Origin: CAZQEZ01 sp964592475
GTDB taxonomy: Bacteria > Bacteroidota > Bacteroidia > Cytophagales > Cyclobacteriaceae
NCBI GenBank assembly: GCA_964592475.1
Contig: CAZQEZ010000072.1
Coordinates: 1-22,454 of the forward strand
Direction: 5' to 3'
DNA length: 22,454 nucleotides
Below, piece after piece: positions 1-7,823 of the stretch. Within the stretch, counting starts at the first letter, position 1, and every line of letters starts with the position of its first letter. The position numbers and the translations under genes are program-made. Below the pieces are notes generated by a model. It was not told the DNA's origin. It worked only from the letters and a program-made list of their open reading frames with translations, and ran no database searches.

Positions 1-94
1 GGTCTAATAAAAAATTGTTTTACAAAATTAAAAAGTAAATGAGAGCAAAAATAAGGATTGATATAAATAATATTGATAAAATATTAGGAAGATT

Positions 95-127
95 TTTAAA
101 TAATTACCTTTAGCAATATTATATTTG
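95..127 (+). promoter_or_regulatory. Bacteroidota-type promoter of pyrH-frr
   Basis: TATATTTG at 120-127 matches the TAnnTTTG -7 box, with TTTA at 95-98 as a one-mismatch -33 box and 21 bases between them. Transcription would start near 133, giving a leader of about 19 bases before the pyrH ATG at 152. Bases 1-94 show no supportable gene. TAA codons at 5-7 and 8-10 could close an upstream gene, but too little is visible to name it. Confidence 0.55.
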
Positions 128-151
128 TTTTCGGATGTTAAAATTACAAAA

Positions 152-856
152 ATGAAGTATAAAAGAGTCTTGTTGAAACTGAGTGGTGAAGCCCTAATGG
201 GAAATAAACAATATGGAATAGATGCTGAGAGATTGCAGCAGTATTCTAATGAAATTAAAAAGGTGAAAGATGAAAATATAGAACTTGCCATTGTGATTGG
301 TGGTGGAAATATATTCAGAGGGGTACAGGCAGAAAGCTCAGGAATAAATCGTGTGCAAGGAGATTACATGGGAATGCTTGCCACAGTGATTAATGCAATG
401 GCCCTACAAAGCGCACTGGAAAACATTGATTTGCATACCAGGCTCATGTCCGGATTTAAAATAGAGCAAGTTTGTGAACCATTTATTCGCCGCAGGGCAG
501 TAAGGCATCTTGAAAAAGGCAGAATTGTAATATTTGGTGCAGGTATTGGCAATCCTTATTTCACTACCGACTCTACTGCCAGCCTCAGAGCCATTGAAAT
601 AGAGGCGGAAGTAGTATTAAAAGGCACACGGGTAGATGGAGTATATTCTGCAGACCCTGAAAAAGATCCTAATGCTACCAGGTTTTCGGATATTACTTTT
701 CAAGAAGTTTACCAAAAAGGACTTGCAGTGATGGACATGACCGCATTTACTTTATGTCAGGAAAACAACTTGCCCATCCATATTTTTGATATGAACAAAC
801 CGGGAAATCTTTATAAATTGCTTAAAGGAGAAGAAGTTGGTACTTTTGTGCATTGA
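152..856 (+). CDS. pyrH: UMP kinase (uridylate kinase)
   Basis: Cytoplasmic UMP kinase of the amino-acid kinase family, which phosphorylates UMP to UDP with ATP in pyrimidine nucleotide synthesis. The 234-residue product has the usual family length. Visible motifs are the N-terminal KLSGEALMG, the phosphate loop VIGGGNIFRG, the DYMGMLATVINA helix, and GAGIGNPYFTTDSTA in the ATP/UMP region. The frame is open back to a TTG at 125, but the ATG at 152 gives the family start (MKYKRVLLKLSGE), and the promoter box overlaps the TTG, so 152 is chosen. No clear Shine-Dalgarno sequence precedes it, which is normal for Bacteroidota. It is followed after 26 bases by frr, a common pairing (pyrH-frr) in bacteria, so the two are very likely cotranscribed. 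Confidence 0.97.
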   Translation: MKYKRVLLKLSGEALMGNKQYGIDAERLQQYSNEIKKVKDENIELAIVIGGGNIFRGVQAESSGINRVQGDYMGMLATVINAMALQSALENIDLHTRLMSGFKIEQVCEPFIRRRAVRHLEKGRIVIFGAGIGNPYFTTDSTASLRAIEIEAEVVLKGTRVDGVYSADPEKDPNATRFSDITFQEVYQKGLAVMDMTAFTLCQENNLPIHIFDMNKPGNLYKLLKGEEVGTFVH

Positions 857-882
857 TTAGATTTTAACAACAATTAATAAAA

Positions 883-1443
883 ATGGAAGAGATAAAATTA
901 TACCTGGATGAAGCCAAAGAGTTAATGGCCAAAGCCGTAGAACACACCCAACATGAGTTTGGCCGTATAAGAGCTGGTAAAGCAATGCCTTCAATGCTTG
1001 ACGGAATAAAAGTAGATTACTATGGCACCCCTACGCCTGTTAATCAAGTAGCTTCAGTTAATACTCCTGATGCCAAAACAATCGTGATAAAACCATGGGA
1101 GAAGAAAATGCTGGGAGAAATTGAGAAAGCTATCGTGAATAGTGATTTAGGGTTAAATCCACAAAACGACGGCGAATTGGTAAGATTAAACATCCCTCCC
1201 CTTACCGAAGAGCGTAGAAAAGACCTGGTGAAATCGGTGAAAAACGAAGGCGAAAACGGCAAAATAAGCATTAGAAATGCTAGAAAAGATGTGCTAAACC
1301 AGCTGAAGGGGCTTTTGAAAGAGGGGGTATCTGAAGATGAAGAAAAAAGAGCAGAGGAGGATGTACAGCAGCTCACCAACAACTATGTGGCCAAGATTGA
1401 TGAGTTGGTCAAAAAGAAAGAAGAAGAAATAATGACTGTATAG
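883..1443 (+). CDS. frr: Ribosome recycling factor
   Basis: Ribosome recycling factor acts with EF-G to split post-termination ribosomes into subunits. The 186-residue length and typical sequence fit the family: an N-terminal helix with HTQHEFGRIRAGKAMPSML, the domain II segment with YYGTPTPVNQVASV, INPWEK-like IVIKPWEKKMLGEIEKAI, and the C-terminal helix PPLTEERRKDLVKSVKNEGENGKISIRNAR. It starts at an ATG 26 bases after pyrH and is the last gene of that operon, with a strong hairpin starting directly after the stop codon. Nothing is truncated. The tail is rich in Lys and Glu. Confidence 0.97.
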   Translation: MEEIKLYLDEAKELMAKAVEHTQHEFGRIRAGKAMPSMLDGIKVDYYGTPTPVNQVASVNTPDAKTIVIKPWEKKMLGEIEKAIVNSDLGLNPQNDGELVRLNIPPLTEERRKDLVKSVKNEGENGKISIRNARKDVLNQLKGLLKEGVSEDEEKRAEEDVQQLTNNYVAKIDELVKKKEEEIMTV

Positions 1444-1444
1444 A

Positions 1445-1480
1445 AAGAAGCCGGATTTCACTCCGGCTTCTTCATTTTTC
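1445..1480 (+). terminator. Rho-independent terminator after frr
   Basis: GAAGCCGGA (1447-1455) pairs perfectly with TCCGGCTTC (1462-1470) around a six-base loop. The stem extends by two A-T pairs on the outside (AA at 1445-1446 with TT at 1471-1472) and is followed by a T-rich stretch (TTCATTTTTC). It begins two bases after the frr stop codon. It might also stop transcription from the symporter gene on the other strand, but the minus-strand T-run is short and 80 bases away from that gene. Confidence 0.9.
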
Positions 1481-1561
1481 ATCTCTTCTTTATTATTTCA
1501 TCATGACTTTAAACTTCTAATTAATTAAAAAAGGTTTTACTAATCCGATTATCATTAAACA

Positions 1562-3439
1562 TCATACTTTCTTCATACCGGTTTCACATTCATCTTCAGC
1601 TTTTCTAAATGCCTCTTCTTTTATCAATTTATCCCACCATGTTTTTTTCAAGATAAAACCACAAACGACTGCTATTACAATGGTAATAATGATGGGAGCA
1701 TTTTGTTGAATAACAATATAAATAGGCAACGCCACGAGTACAGTTTGTGCTACAGTACCAATTACAACATTAAACATATCCGACTTGAAACTAGTATTTC
1801 TTTTAAAATTTGGAAATTCAGCTACTACTTTATTATGAATAGGCTTCCAAAAGCCCCATGGTCTTACATTTCTGTAAAACTTTTTCAATACCTCTTCATT
1901 AGTAGGCGGTGTTTGATTAGTAGCTATAATAGCACCTATCAATGAAATTACTAATATTATTGGAAAATAATAAATTATTTGAGAGTCATCGACCCACAAT
2001 GGTAAAAACAATGCCGGGACAATTCCGGTAATCATTCCCCAAAAATAGCCATAGCCGTTGAAGCGCCACCAATACCATTTTAACACGTTAGCCACTATAT
2101 AGCTACCCCATAATGCAGAAACGATCCAATTAAGCACACTATTTACATCTTCAGCAAAAAATCCAATTAATACGCTTATCAACACTACCGAAAAGCCGGT
2201 GATGTAGTTCATTTTCTTGATTTTAGTATTAGATGCTTTAGGGTTCCAATATTTCAAATAAATATCATTGATTAAGTATGCCTGAGCGGCATTTAGCGTA
2301 CCAGCAAATGTAGACATAAATGCAGCTAGTAAGCCTGCTAACAACAAACCGGTAAATCCTACCGGAACAAACTCATTAATAGCGGAAGGTAATATTTGCT
2401 CAAAATCAAGCAAACCAGCCACTCTTAAATCAAGCCTATCATAATAAATGATTGCCAAAACGCCGAAGCCTGCAATCATAAAATAACGAACAGGCAAAAG
2501 CACAACAGAAACAAAGCCACTCATTTTTGCGGCATCCTGGGGAGATCGGGTTGCCAAGATTTTCTGCATGTCATAATTGGGAGCCGGCCCTGCAGCGCTC
2601 ACCAGAATTCCTTTAAAAAGCATTAAAGTAAAAAATATACCAAACATGGAATAGCCATCGCTTTCTATTTTATCATTTACTTCATTAATTACATTGCTCC
2701 AGTCCAGATCGAGGTTCCAACCAAAAAACGGACTTGCCCAATTTTCGGGAACTAAAAATTGTTCAGTAGAAATAGCATTCATAGCAATCACACCAATAAC
2801 TACCGCTGATATGGTCATAATAATATACTGAAGTAAATCAGCCCAGACAATGCTGAACATGCCACCAACAATCGCGTAAAAAATGGCAAATAGCGTAAAT
2901 GCAATGCCATACAAATGAGGCACGAATCTGGGAGCAACTTCAAAAGGAACATAGGCGTTTACTACTTCCCATGGTATGAATAGCTCTACAAATTTTCCTA
3001 AACCTACAAACCCATAAGCCAAAAAGCCAAGGCAACCAATTAAAGCATATACCACCACAATATTATGGGATAGTTGCCCCTCTTTATCTGAACCAAATCG
3101 GGTACCTATCCACTCGGCCCCGGTTGTTACTTTCGATCTTCGCAACCATTTAGACAAATAAACCATTAAAAATATTTGATTAAATACAGGCCATAGCCAG
3201 GGTATCCAAATACTTTTAAGACCATAAACAAAAAGTAAGGTTACCATCCACATGGTGCCTGAAATGTCGAACATTCCGGATGCATTAGATAGCCCTAGCA
3301 GGTACCAGGGCAGCTTATTGCTGCCTAGCAAATAACTGGATTTATCTTTTTGAGCTATGCGTTTGAGTATTAAACCTATTGTCACTACCGATACCAAATA
3401 GGCCAGAATGATCAATAAATCTATTAGTTGGAGTTTCAT
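1562..3439 (-). CDS. Sodium:solute symporter (SSS/SGLT family)
   Basis: Inner-membrane secondary transporter of the solute:sodium symporter family, 625 residues, with about 13-14 hydrophobic segments. The N-terminus (LIILAYLVSVVTIGLILKR) is followed by SSYLLGSNKLPWYLLGLSN, typical of the family's first two helices, then TGAEWIGTRFG near residue 107. Later segments include GGMFSIVWADLLQYIIM and FAGTLNAAQAYLINDIY, features of the SGLT-like fold. The substrate cannot be read from the sequence; sugars, amino acids and other organic solutes are all possible for this family. The gene is monocistronic on the minus strand and converges with pyrH-frr. The start ATG at 3437-3439 is the natural first codon (MKLQLIDLL). 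A repeated 8-mer lies just upstream and may be an operator. Confidence 0.9.
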   Translation of the reverse strand: MKLQLIDLLIILAYLVSVVTIGLILKRIAQKDKSSYLLGSNKLPWYLLGLSNASGMFDISGTMWMVTLLFVYGLKSIWIPWLWPVFNQIFLMVYLSKWLRRSKVTTGAEWIGTRFGSDKEGQLSHNIVVVYALIGCLGFLAYGFVGLGKFVELFIPWEVVNAYVPFEVAPRFVPHLYGIAFTLFAIFYAIVGGMFSIVWADLLQYIIMTISAVVIGVIAMNAISTEQFLVPENWASPFFGWNLDLDWSNVINEVNDKIESDGYSMFGIFFTLMLFKGILVSAAGPAPNYDMQKILATRSPQDAAKMSGFVSVVLLPVRYFMIAGFGVLAIIYYDRLDLRVAGLLDFEQILPSAINEFVPVGFTGLLLAGLLAAFMSTFAGTLNAAQAYLINDIYLKYWNPKASNTKIKKMNYITGFSVVLISVLIGFFAEDVNSVLNWIVSALWGSYIVANVLKWYWWRFNGYGYFWGMITGIVPALFLPLWVDDSQIIYYFPIILVISLIGAIIATNQTPPTNEEVLKKFYRNVRPWGFWKPIHNKVVAEFPNFKRNTSFKSDMFNVVIGTVAQTVLVALPIYIVIQQNAPIIITIVIAVVCGFILKKTWWDKLIKEEAFRKAEDECETGMKKV

Positions 3440-3467
3440 GGTTGCAAAGTCAATTAATTTCGAAATA

Positions 3468-3485
3468 TGCTAGTAAGTGCTAGTA
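3468..3485. repeat. Direct repeat TGCTAGTA x2 at 10-bp period, upstream of the symporter gene
   Basis: TGCTAGTA occurs at 3468-3475 and again at 3478-3485, exactly one helical turn apart, and lies 29 bases upstream of the symporter start codon. Tandem half-sites at 10-bp spacing in a promoter region are typical of operators for dimeric or tandem-binding regulators, but no regulator gene is adjacent. The rest of the 232-bp gap (3440-3671) shows only AT-rich DNA and no clear TTTG/TAnnTTTG pair. Confidence 0.35.
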
Positions 3486-3671
3486 TATTCACAAATTAAA
3501 ATATATATTTAATAGGTGACGCCATAATTTACTCACTTTATTCATGAAATTAGCTGATTTTTTCTGTTGCTATTCTAAAACATTTTTGAGTTTAACTTTT
3601 TCAGAAGAAAATAACTGTGCATGGAAAAGCCAAAAATGGTGATCATGACTAGCGGCAACCAATAAATTATT

Positions 3672-4820
3672 TTAATTAAAAAGATCGGAAAGGTTTACTT
3701 CTTTTACCAAAGATGGCCTGCTTATATTATTATGATCAAAAATAAACAACTGATTTTCAGAATTGATCAAATAAGTAAACCCTATGCCCATATCTAAGGC
3801 AGCGTTATGACCTGGGATTTTAAAGGATGGAAATATTGAAATATGTTGCGGCATATTTATACTGCCTGTAACTTTTGAAAAAGCCAAACCGAGCTCAACT
3901 TGTTGCACACGCTCATTTATATCGCAGAGGTTAACTATATTATTTCCATGAGGATCACCAGCTACTGCCAATATAGGGGCAAGTTCATTGTTGGATTTAA
4001 CTGCGGCAGTCATTATTTTATTTTCGAGGTCAGGCAAATTTCCAGGTTCAAAAATATTACCCAATAAACTGGTAGTATCAGCAGCAATAGGCTCCATTGA
4101 AGTGTATAGTCTGTTTCCGTTCCAATCTATCTGTAGTCTATTTCTATTGTTGCTTTCGTTAAATTTTTGATAATGTAAAGACGTAGTTTGGTTTGATGAA
4201 AGCTTAAAAGAAAAAATACCGGCAGGCTGTCTCGTGCTCAAATATAATATATTAAGCTGCTCGTCAATTGCTATTGCATTAGAAAGTACAGGCTGCCTTG
4301 CCTTTTGAACTCCATATTCTTCAATCAGCTCACCATCAAAATTAATTACTCGTAATCCAAAAGGAAAACATGCCATATAAATATTCTCTTGATATGCAAC
4401 TGCATCGACCACCTCTGTTATTTGATAATCACTTGTAGCATCTGAGGCAGGAGTTTGATACGAGGTCTTAAGTACTGGATCGTTAACATTGCTAATGTCC
4501 CAGACTTCCAGCCCGCCTTTCGCTAAAGCGCAAATCAACAATTTACTTTTCTCGTAATATCTAAGTCTATTGACAGTATAGCTGGTTTTAAATTTACTTA
4601 AAGGTTTGAGCCAACTTGTATTACTCACATCTAGTAAAAATACGGAATCTCGAACACTAATATAAATATTCTGCCTCTGATTGTCATAACTTAACCATAG
4701 CCCTTCTGGCATTTCTTGATTCTCGTTATCATTTTCATCTACTTTTATATCTTCATGCTCTTCGCTACAAGCAAAAAAAAGCAGTATGAGAATAGTAAGA
4801 TTTAATAACTTTTTTTTCAT
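3672..4820 (-). CDS. Lipoprotein with predicted beta-propeller (LVIVD-like repeats)
   Basis: A 382-residue predicted lipoprotein. The signal sequence MKKKLLNLTILILLFFAC ends in a lipobox with Cys18, followed by acidic residues (SEEHEDIKVDEND) that commonly follow the lipidated cysteine in exported Bacteroidota lipoproteins. The rest is beta-rich with repeated units of the style 'xxVYISxxxxVxLLDVSNxxxPxLxxxxxT', for example VFLLDVSNTSW, GGLEVWDISNVNDPVLKTSY, GLRVINFDGE and QLFIFDHNNISRPSLVKEV. These resemble LVIVD-type propeller repeats. No catalytic motif was seen and the function is unknown. It sits alone between the symporter (same strand, 232 bp downstream) and the divergent antiporter. 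A 13-bp palindrome overlies its 5' leader. Family assignment is by eye only. Confidence 0.75.
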   Translation of the reverse strand: MKKKLLNLTILILLFFACSEEHEDIKVDENDNENQEMPEGLWLSYDNQRQNIYISVRDSVFLLDVSNTSWLKPLSKFKTSYTVNRLRYYEKSKLLICALAKGGLEVWDISNVNDPVLKTSYQTPASDATSDYQITEVVDAVAYQENIYMACFPFGLRVINFDGELIEEYGVQKARQPVLSNAIAIDEQLNILYLSTRQPAGIFSFKLSSNQTTSLHYQKFNESNNRNRLQIDWNGNRLYTSMEPIAADTTSLLGNIFEPGNLPDLENKIMTAAVKSNNELAPILAVAGDPHGNNIVNLCDINERVQQVELGLAFSKVTGSINMPQHISIFPSFKIPGHNAALDMGIGFTYLINSENQLFIFDHNNISRPSLVKEVNLSDLFN

Positions 4821-4824
4821 GATT

Positions 4825-4837
4825 ACTCAAGTTGAGT
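4825..4837. repeat. Perfect 13-bp palindrome upstream of the lipoprotein gene
   Basis: ACTCAA-G-TTGAGT sits four bases upstream of the lipoprotein start codon on the minus strand. It could be an operator, or a small hairpin at the translation start. Only its symmetry and position support this. Confidence 0.3.
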
Positions 4838-5217
4838 GAGTATAAATTTATGATATTTCAAGCACAAAAAGCTAAATAACTAAGACAATTCTTATTGAAA
4901 TGGCTTATTTGCTTGTAATATTTTCAGCATAAAATACTAATTTTTGAAAATTTTTATTCAATTTTGAATCAAACTGTATACTATCAACATATAAACCTTT
5001 GAGTTTACCAGTGATTCATTATGCTCTAAATGAAGGTAATAACCTGAGGTAACCTATCGCAAAGTATAGAAACCTTACATAGATGCTACATTAGCATTGA
5101 TTTATAGGTAAGAAAATTTCAAATTGATAAGGATTAAATAATTAATTCCTTTTTCAGCAAGATCATTTTTAAATAACAATTGCTTGATTAGGGAGTTCAG
5201 AAAGTCTATTGATAAAA
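4838..5217. other. Intergenic region between divergent lipoprotein and antiporter genes, with inverted repeats
   Basis: No gene is supported here. A 14-bp palindrome ATTCAA-TT-TTGAAT lies at 4956-4969. A nested inverted repeat lies at 5052-5109, with outer arms ACCTAT (5052-5057) and ATAGGT (5104-5109) and an inner perfect hairpin ATGCTA-CAT-TAGCAT (5083-5097). CTTAC (5074-5078) and GTAAG (5108-5112) are an alternative outer pair. No T-run follows, so it is not a standard terminator. Confidence 0.4.
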
Positions 5218-5225
5218 TATTTTTG
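5195..5225 (+). promoter_or_regulatory. Possible promoter abutting the antiporter start codon
   Basis: TATTTTTG at 5218-5225 is a full match to TAnnTTTG. The -33 box is poor (GTTC at 5195-5198, 19-base spacing). The ATG begins at 5238, so the transcript would start only a few bases before the start codon. Confidence 0.4.
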
Positions 5226-5237
5226 TAATAAACTAAG

Positions 5238-7076
5238 ATGATTGAACTAGCTGGAATTTTAGTGCTGGGTATATTTGCTCAATGGATGGCTTGGAAGGTT
5301 AAATTACCAGCCATTTTACCACTCATTTTAATTGGCTTAGCCATAGGGCCATTATCTACTTTTTTTACCCCGGATGGAGAAAAACTTTTAGATGGTGACA
5401 TTATTTTCAATCCTGAATTACTATTTCCTTTTGTTTCTATTTCGGTAGCAGTAATCTTATTTGAAGGAGGACTCACGCTTAAGTTAAAGGAAATAAGAAC
5501 CCTGGCTAGTACTGTACGCAACATATTAACAATTGGGGTAATAGTCACTTTAATTGGCGGTTTTTTAGCTGCTTACTTTATCGTGGGTCTTGATTTTCGC
5601 ATTTCATTTTTATTTGCTGCGCTTATTATAGTTTCAGGTCCTACCGTTATCACTCCTATTTTGAGGAATGTGAAACCTAATCAAAAAATCAATACCGTAC
5701 TTAAATGGGAAGGAATTTTAATAGACCCCTTGGGAGCTTTAATAGCAGTATTGGCTTACGAGTTTGTACGCAGTAGCCGCCCCCAAGATGATTACACATT
5801 GGTGGCACTTAAAGGTTTTTTTCTTACCATATCTACAGGCGTTTTCATTGGCATCATTTCGGCCTTCTTGCTTTATTACTTATTAGGTAAAAACAGGCTC
5901 CCATCTTATTTACGCAATGTAGTTACTTTGGCTATAGTAATAATGGGGTTTGCATTTTCAGAATTTTTGATGCGCGAATCAGGCTTGATGACTGCTACGG
6001 TAATGGGTATCATTTTAGCTAATTTAAAGATTCCAGAAATAAAACATATTCTTTCTTTTAAAGAAGATATTAATATAATTTTAATATCTGTTCTTTTTAT
6101 TATATTGTCGTCCCGCATTAATATAGAACAGATTAATCAGCTAGGAATACAAAGTATTATTTTGTTTTTAATTTTAATACTGGTTATAAGGCCGCTCAGT
6201 GTTTATTTAAGCACCATCAACTCCAACTTAAATTTCAGGGAAAAATTATTTATATCCTGGATAGGCCCCAAAGGAATTGTAGCAGCAGCTGTAGCCTCAT
6301 TGTTCTCGATCGAACTTTTGAATGGAGAAGCCGGAGCCAACATAAGTGCTTCCGAAAGTGCCGATGCTACTATGCTGTTGCCCTTAGTATTCTTAATGAT
6401 CATTGGAACTGTAATCGTACAAGGAGGTTCAGCAAAATTTGTGGCCAAATGGCTAAAAGTAGAGAGGCAAACGCCTAATGGAATATTGTTTGTAGGTGCC
6501 AACGAAGCTGCTCGTTTCTTAGCTAATTATTTGCAACAACACCAGGTGCCTGTTATTTTAGTAGATACTTCTCATAGTAATGTAACGGATGCCCGCAACT
6601 TAGGATTGATAGCTTATGAAGGCAGCATCCTTAAAGAAAATGTAACTGAAGAAATGGATTATTCCATTACAGGTAGATTGGTTGCGCTTACCTCCAGTAG
6701 CGAGATTAATATGTTGGCTTGTAAAATTTTTCAGGAAGAGTTTGGTGAAGAAAATATTTTCCGGTTGATATCGAGAAGAGAAAATGAACTTAGAGATCTT
6801 GAGAAACCTAAAAATTTGATATTTGATGGCACCGTAGATTATTATAACTTACTACAGACAGTGCGTAAAAAACCTGATGTAAAAGAAATAAAATTTAGCT
6901 CAGAAGCTGATTTTGGCGAGTTTATGGATAAAAATCGCAAAAAAGTAATTCCGATATTCATAAAATCAAATGATTATTATGAAATTTATTCAGGATTTAA
7001 CTCTGACTATAGCAAAGGGGAAACATTAGTTTATATAGATGATAGAACTGAGCACTTGGAAGAAGACTCTCTATAG
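5238..7076 (+). CDS. CPA1-family cation/proton antiporter with C-terminal TrkA-N (RCK) domain
   Basis: A 612-residue inner-membrane antiporter exchanging Na+ or K+ for protons. Residues 1-405 form the Na_H_exchanger domain with about 12-13 helices. Visible landmarks are FEGGLTL (75-81), SGPTVITP (133-140), the charged helix EGILIDP (158-164), a probable ion-site segment, and GPKGIVAAAVASL (343-355), which matches the GPKG/RGG motif region of NhaP-type proteins. Residues 414-520 form a Rossmann-like TrkA-N domain (ILFVGANEAARFLANYL, then the acidic LVDTS at about 441-445), which usually binds NAD(H) or nucleotides and gates transport. About 90 further residues form a less clear tail. Cation specificity cannot be read. 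Monocistronic; a long imperfect hairpin spans its stop codon. The ATG at 5238 fits the membrane N-terminus MIELAGILVLGIFAQW. Confidence 0.9.
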   Translation: MIELAGILVLGIFAQWMAWKVKLPAILPLILIGLAIGPLSTFFTPDGEKLLDGDIIFNPELLFPFVSISVAVILFEGGLTLKLKEIRTLASTVRNILTIGVIVTLIGGFLAAYFIVGLDFRISFLFAALIIVSGPTVITPILRNVKPNQKINTVLKWEGILIDPLGALIAVLAYEFVRSSRPQDDYTLVALKGFFLTISTGVFIGIISAFLLYYLLGKNRLPSYLRNVVTLAIVIMGFAFSEFLMRESGLMTATVMGIILANLKIPEIKHILSFKEDINIILISVLFIILSSRINIEQINQLGIQSIILFLILILVIRPLSVYLSTINSNLNFREKLFISWIGPKGIVAAAVASLFSIELLNGEAGANISASESADATMLLPLVFLMIIGTVIVQGGSAKFVAKWLKVERQTPNGILFVGANEAARFLANYLQQHQVPVILVDTSHSNVTDARNLGLIAYEGSILKENVTEEMDYSITGRLVALTSSSEINMLACKIFQEEFGEENIFRLISRRENELRDLEKPKNLIFDGTVDYYNLLQTVRKKPDVKEIKFSSEADFGEFMDKNRKKVIPIFIKSNDYYEIYSGFNSDYSKGETLVYIDDRTEHLEEDSL

Positions 7077-7116
7077 TTTCTATAACTTTATAGCGAAAGT
7101 TATAGTTTAAGAGAGT
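7066..7116 (+). terminator. Long imperfect hairpin spanning the antiporter stop codon
   Basis: The outer stem ACTCTCT (7066-7072) pairs with AGAGAGT (7110-7116). The inner stem CTATAACTT (7080-7088) pairs with AAGTTATAG (7097-7105) around an eight-base loop. The stop codon TAG (7074-7076) lies in the internal bulge. No T-run follows, so it may be an mRNA 3' stabiliser rather than an intrinsic terminator. Confidence 0.45.
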
Positions 7117-7132
7117 ATAGCGTAAATTATAG
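7089..7132 (+). repeat. Imperfect 17-bp direct repeat downstream of the antiporter
   Basis: TATAGCGAAAGTTATAG (7089-7105) and TATAGCGTAAATTATAG (7116-7132) match at 15 of 17 positions with a 27-bp period. The first copy forms the loop and one arm of the hairpin described at 7066-7116. The purpose is unknown. Confidence 0.45.
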
Positions 7133-7198
7133 GCAGGGCTACCTTTCATTCATTAAGCAAGGTAGGCAAAAAGGATAATTACTATGAGTATTACCTAG

Positions 7199-7227
7199 TT
7201 TTCCACCTGCTTTTCTCCTTAGATTTG
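7199..7227 (+). promoter_or_regulatory. Possible promoter of the sigma factor operon
   Basis: TAGATTTG (7220-7227) is a full match to TAnnTTTG. The -33 side has only TTTT (7199-7202), with a short 17-base spacing. The start codon is at 7232, four bases after the box, so a transcript from here would begin at or inside the ATG. Confidence 0.4.
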
Positions 7228-7231
7228 TTAT

Positions 7232-7813
7232 ATGGCTGAGCAAAACAAACAAAATAATTATTCAGAAGAAAAGAAGGCGAAGATTTTCGAAAAAGAATTT
7301 CTTCCGCACATAGATTCTATGTATAATTTTGCTTATCGTATAACATTTGATGAGGATGACGCCAAAGATTTGGTACAAGAAACTTATCTAAAGGCCTTCC
7401 GTTTTATAGATTCTTTTCAGGAAGGAACTAATGCTAAAGCATGGTTGTTTCGAATATTGAAAAACAGTTTCATTAACGACTTCAGGAAAAAGAGTAAAGA
7501 ACCCGCAAAGGTTGATTATCAGGAAGTTGAAACTTTCTATAATTCTGATGAAGTAGATGAAACCATTACCAGCGACTTGAGAGTAGAGGCGGTACAGGAA
7601 ATGATTGGTGATGAAGTAAGTAACGCGCTTAATGCATTAGCTGTAGATTTCAGAACAGTTATTATATTGTGCGATCTGGAGGGATTTACATACGAAGAAA
7701 TGGCAAAAATATTAGATATTCCCATTGGGACTGTTAGGTCAAGATTGCATAGGGCAAGAAACTTACTCAAAGAAAAGCTTAGGTCGTACGCAGTTTCAAT
7801 GGGATATAAATAA
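7232..7813 (+). CDS. ECF-type RNA polymerase sigma factor (sigma-70 family, RpoE/SigR-like)
   Basis: A 193-residue extracytoplasmic-function sigma factor that directs RNA polymerase to a stress regulon. Sigma region 2 is at about residues 24-88 (FLPHIDSMYNFAYRITFDEDDAKDLVQETYLKAF, then WLFRILKNSFINDFRKK). A variable acidic linker (about 95-115) follows. Region 4 is at about 127-185, with the helix-turn-helix FTYEEMAKILDIPIGTVRSRLHRAR that reads the -35-type element. The next gene, 10 bases on, is a small zinc-type anti-sigma factor, so the pair resembles the SigR/RsrA redox-responsive pairs of Actinobacteria; that analogy is inference. No later ATG would leave region 2 intact, so the start at 7232 is well supported. 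It heads an operon with gmk and nadD. Confidence 0.92.
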   Translation: MAEQNKQNNYSEEKKAKIFEKEFLPHIDSMYNFAYRITFDEDDAKDLVQETYLKAFRFIDSFQEGTNAKAWLFRILKNSFINDFRKKSKEPAKVDYQEVETFYNSDEVDETITSDLRVEAVQEMIGDEVSNALNALAVDFRTVIILCDLEGFTYEEMAKILDIPIGTVRSRLHRARNLLKEKLRSYAVSMGYK

Positions 7814-7823
7814 AATATTAATT

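Noticed and set aside
125..151. TTG start extending pyrH by nine codons
   Set aside because: The TTG lies inside the predicted -7 box, and the family starts at the ATG at 152.
1294..1482. Minus-strand ORF across the end of frr
   Set aside because: It is a shadow of frr and its terminator, with low-complexity Phe/Leu content.
3600..3671. Possible terminator for the propeller lipoprotein gene (TGGT...ACCA then a T-run on the minus strand)
   Set aside because: The stem is only four base pairs, too weak to call.
7725..7823. Longer start for the anti-sigma gene inside the sigma gene
   Set aside because: It would overlap the sigma gene by about 90 bases. The ATG at 7824 gives the expected short zf-HC2 protein.
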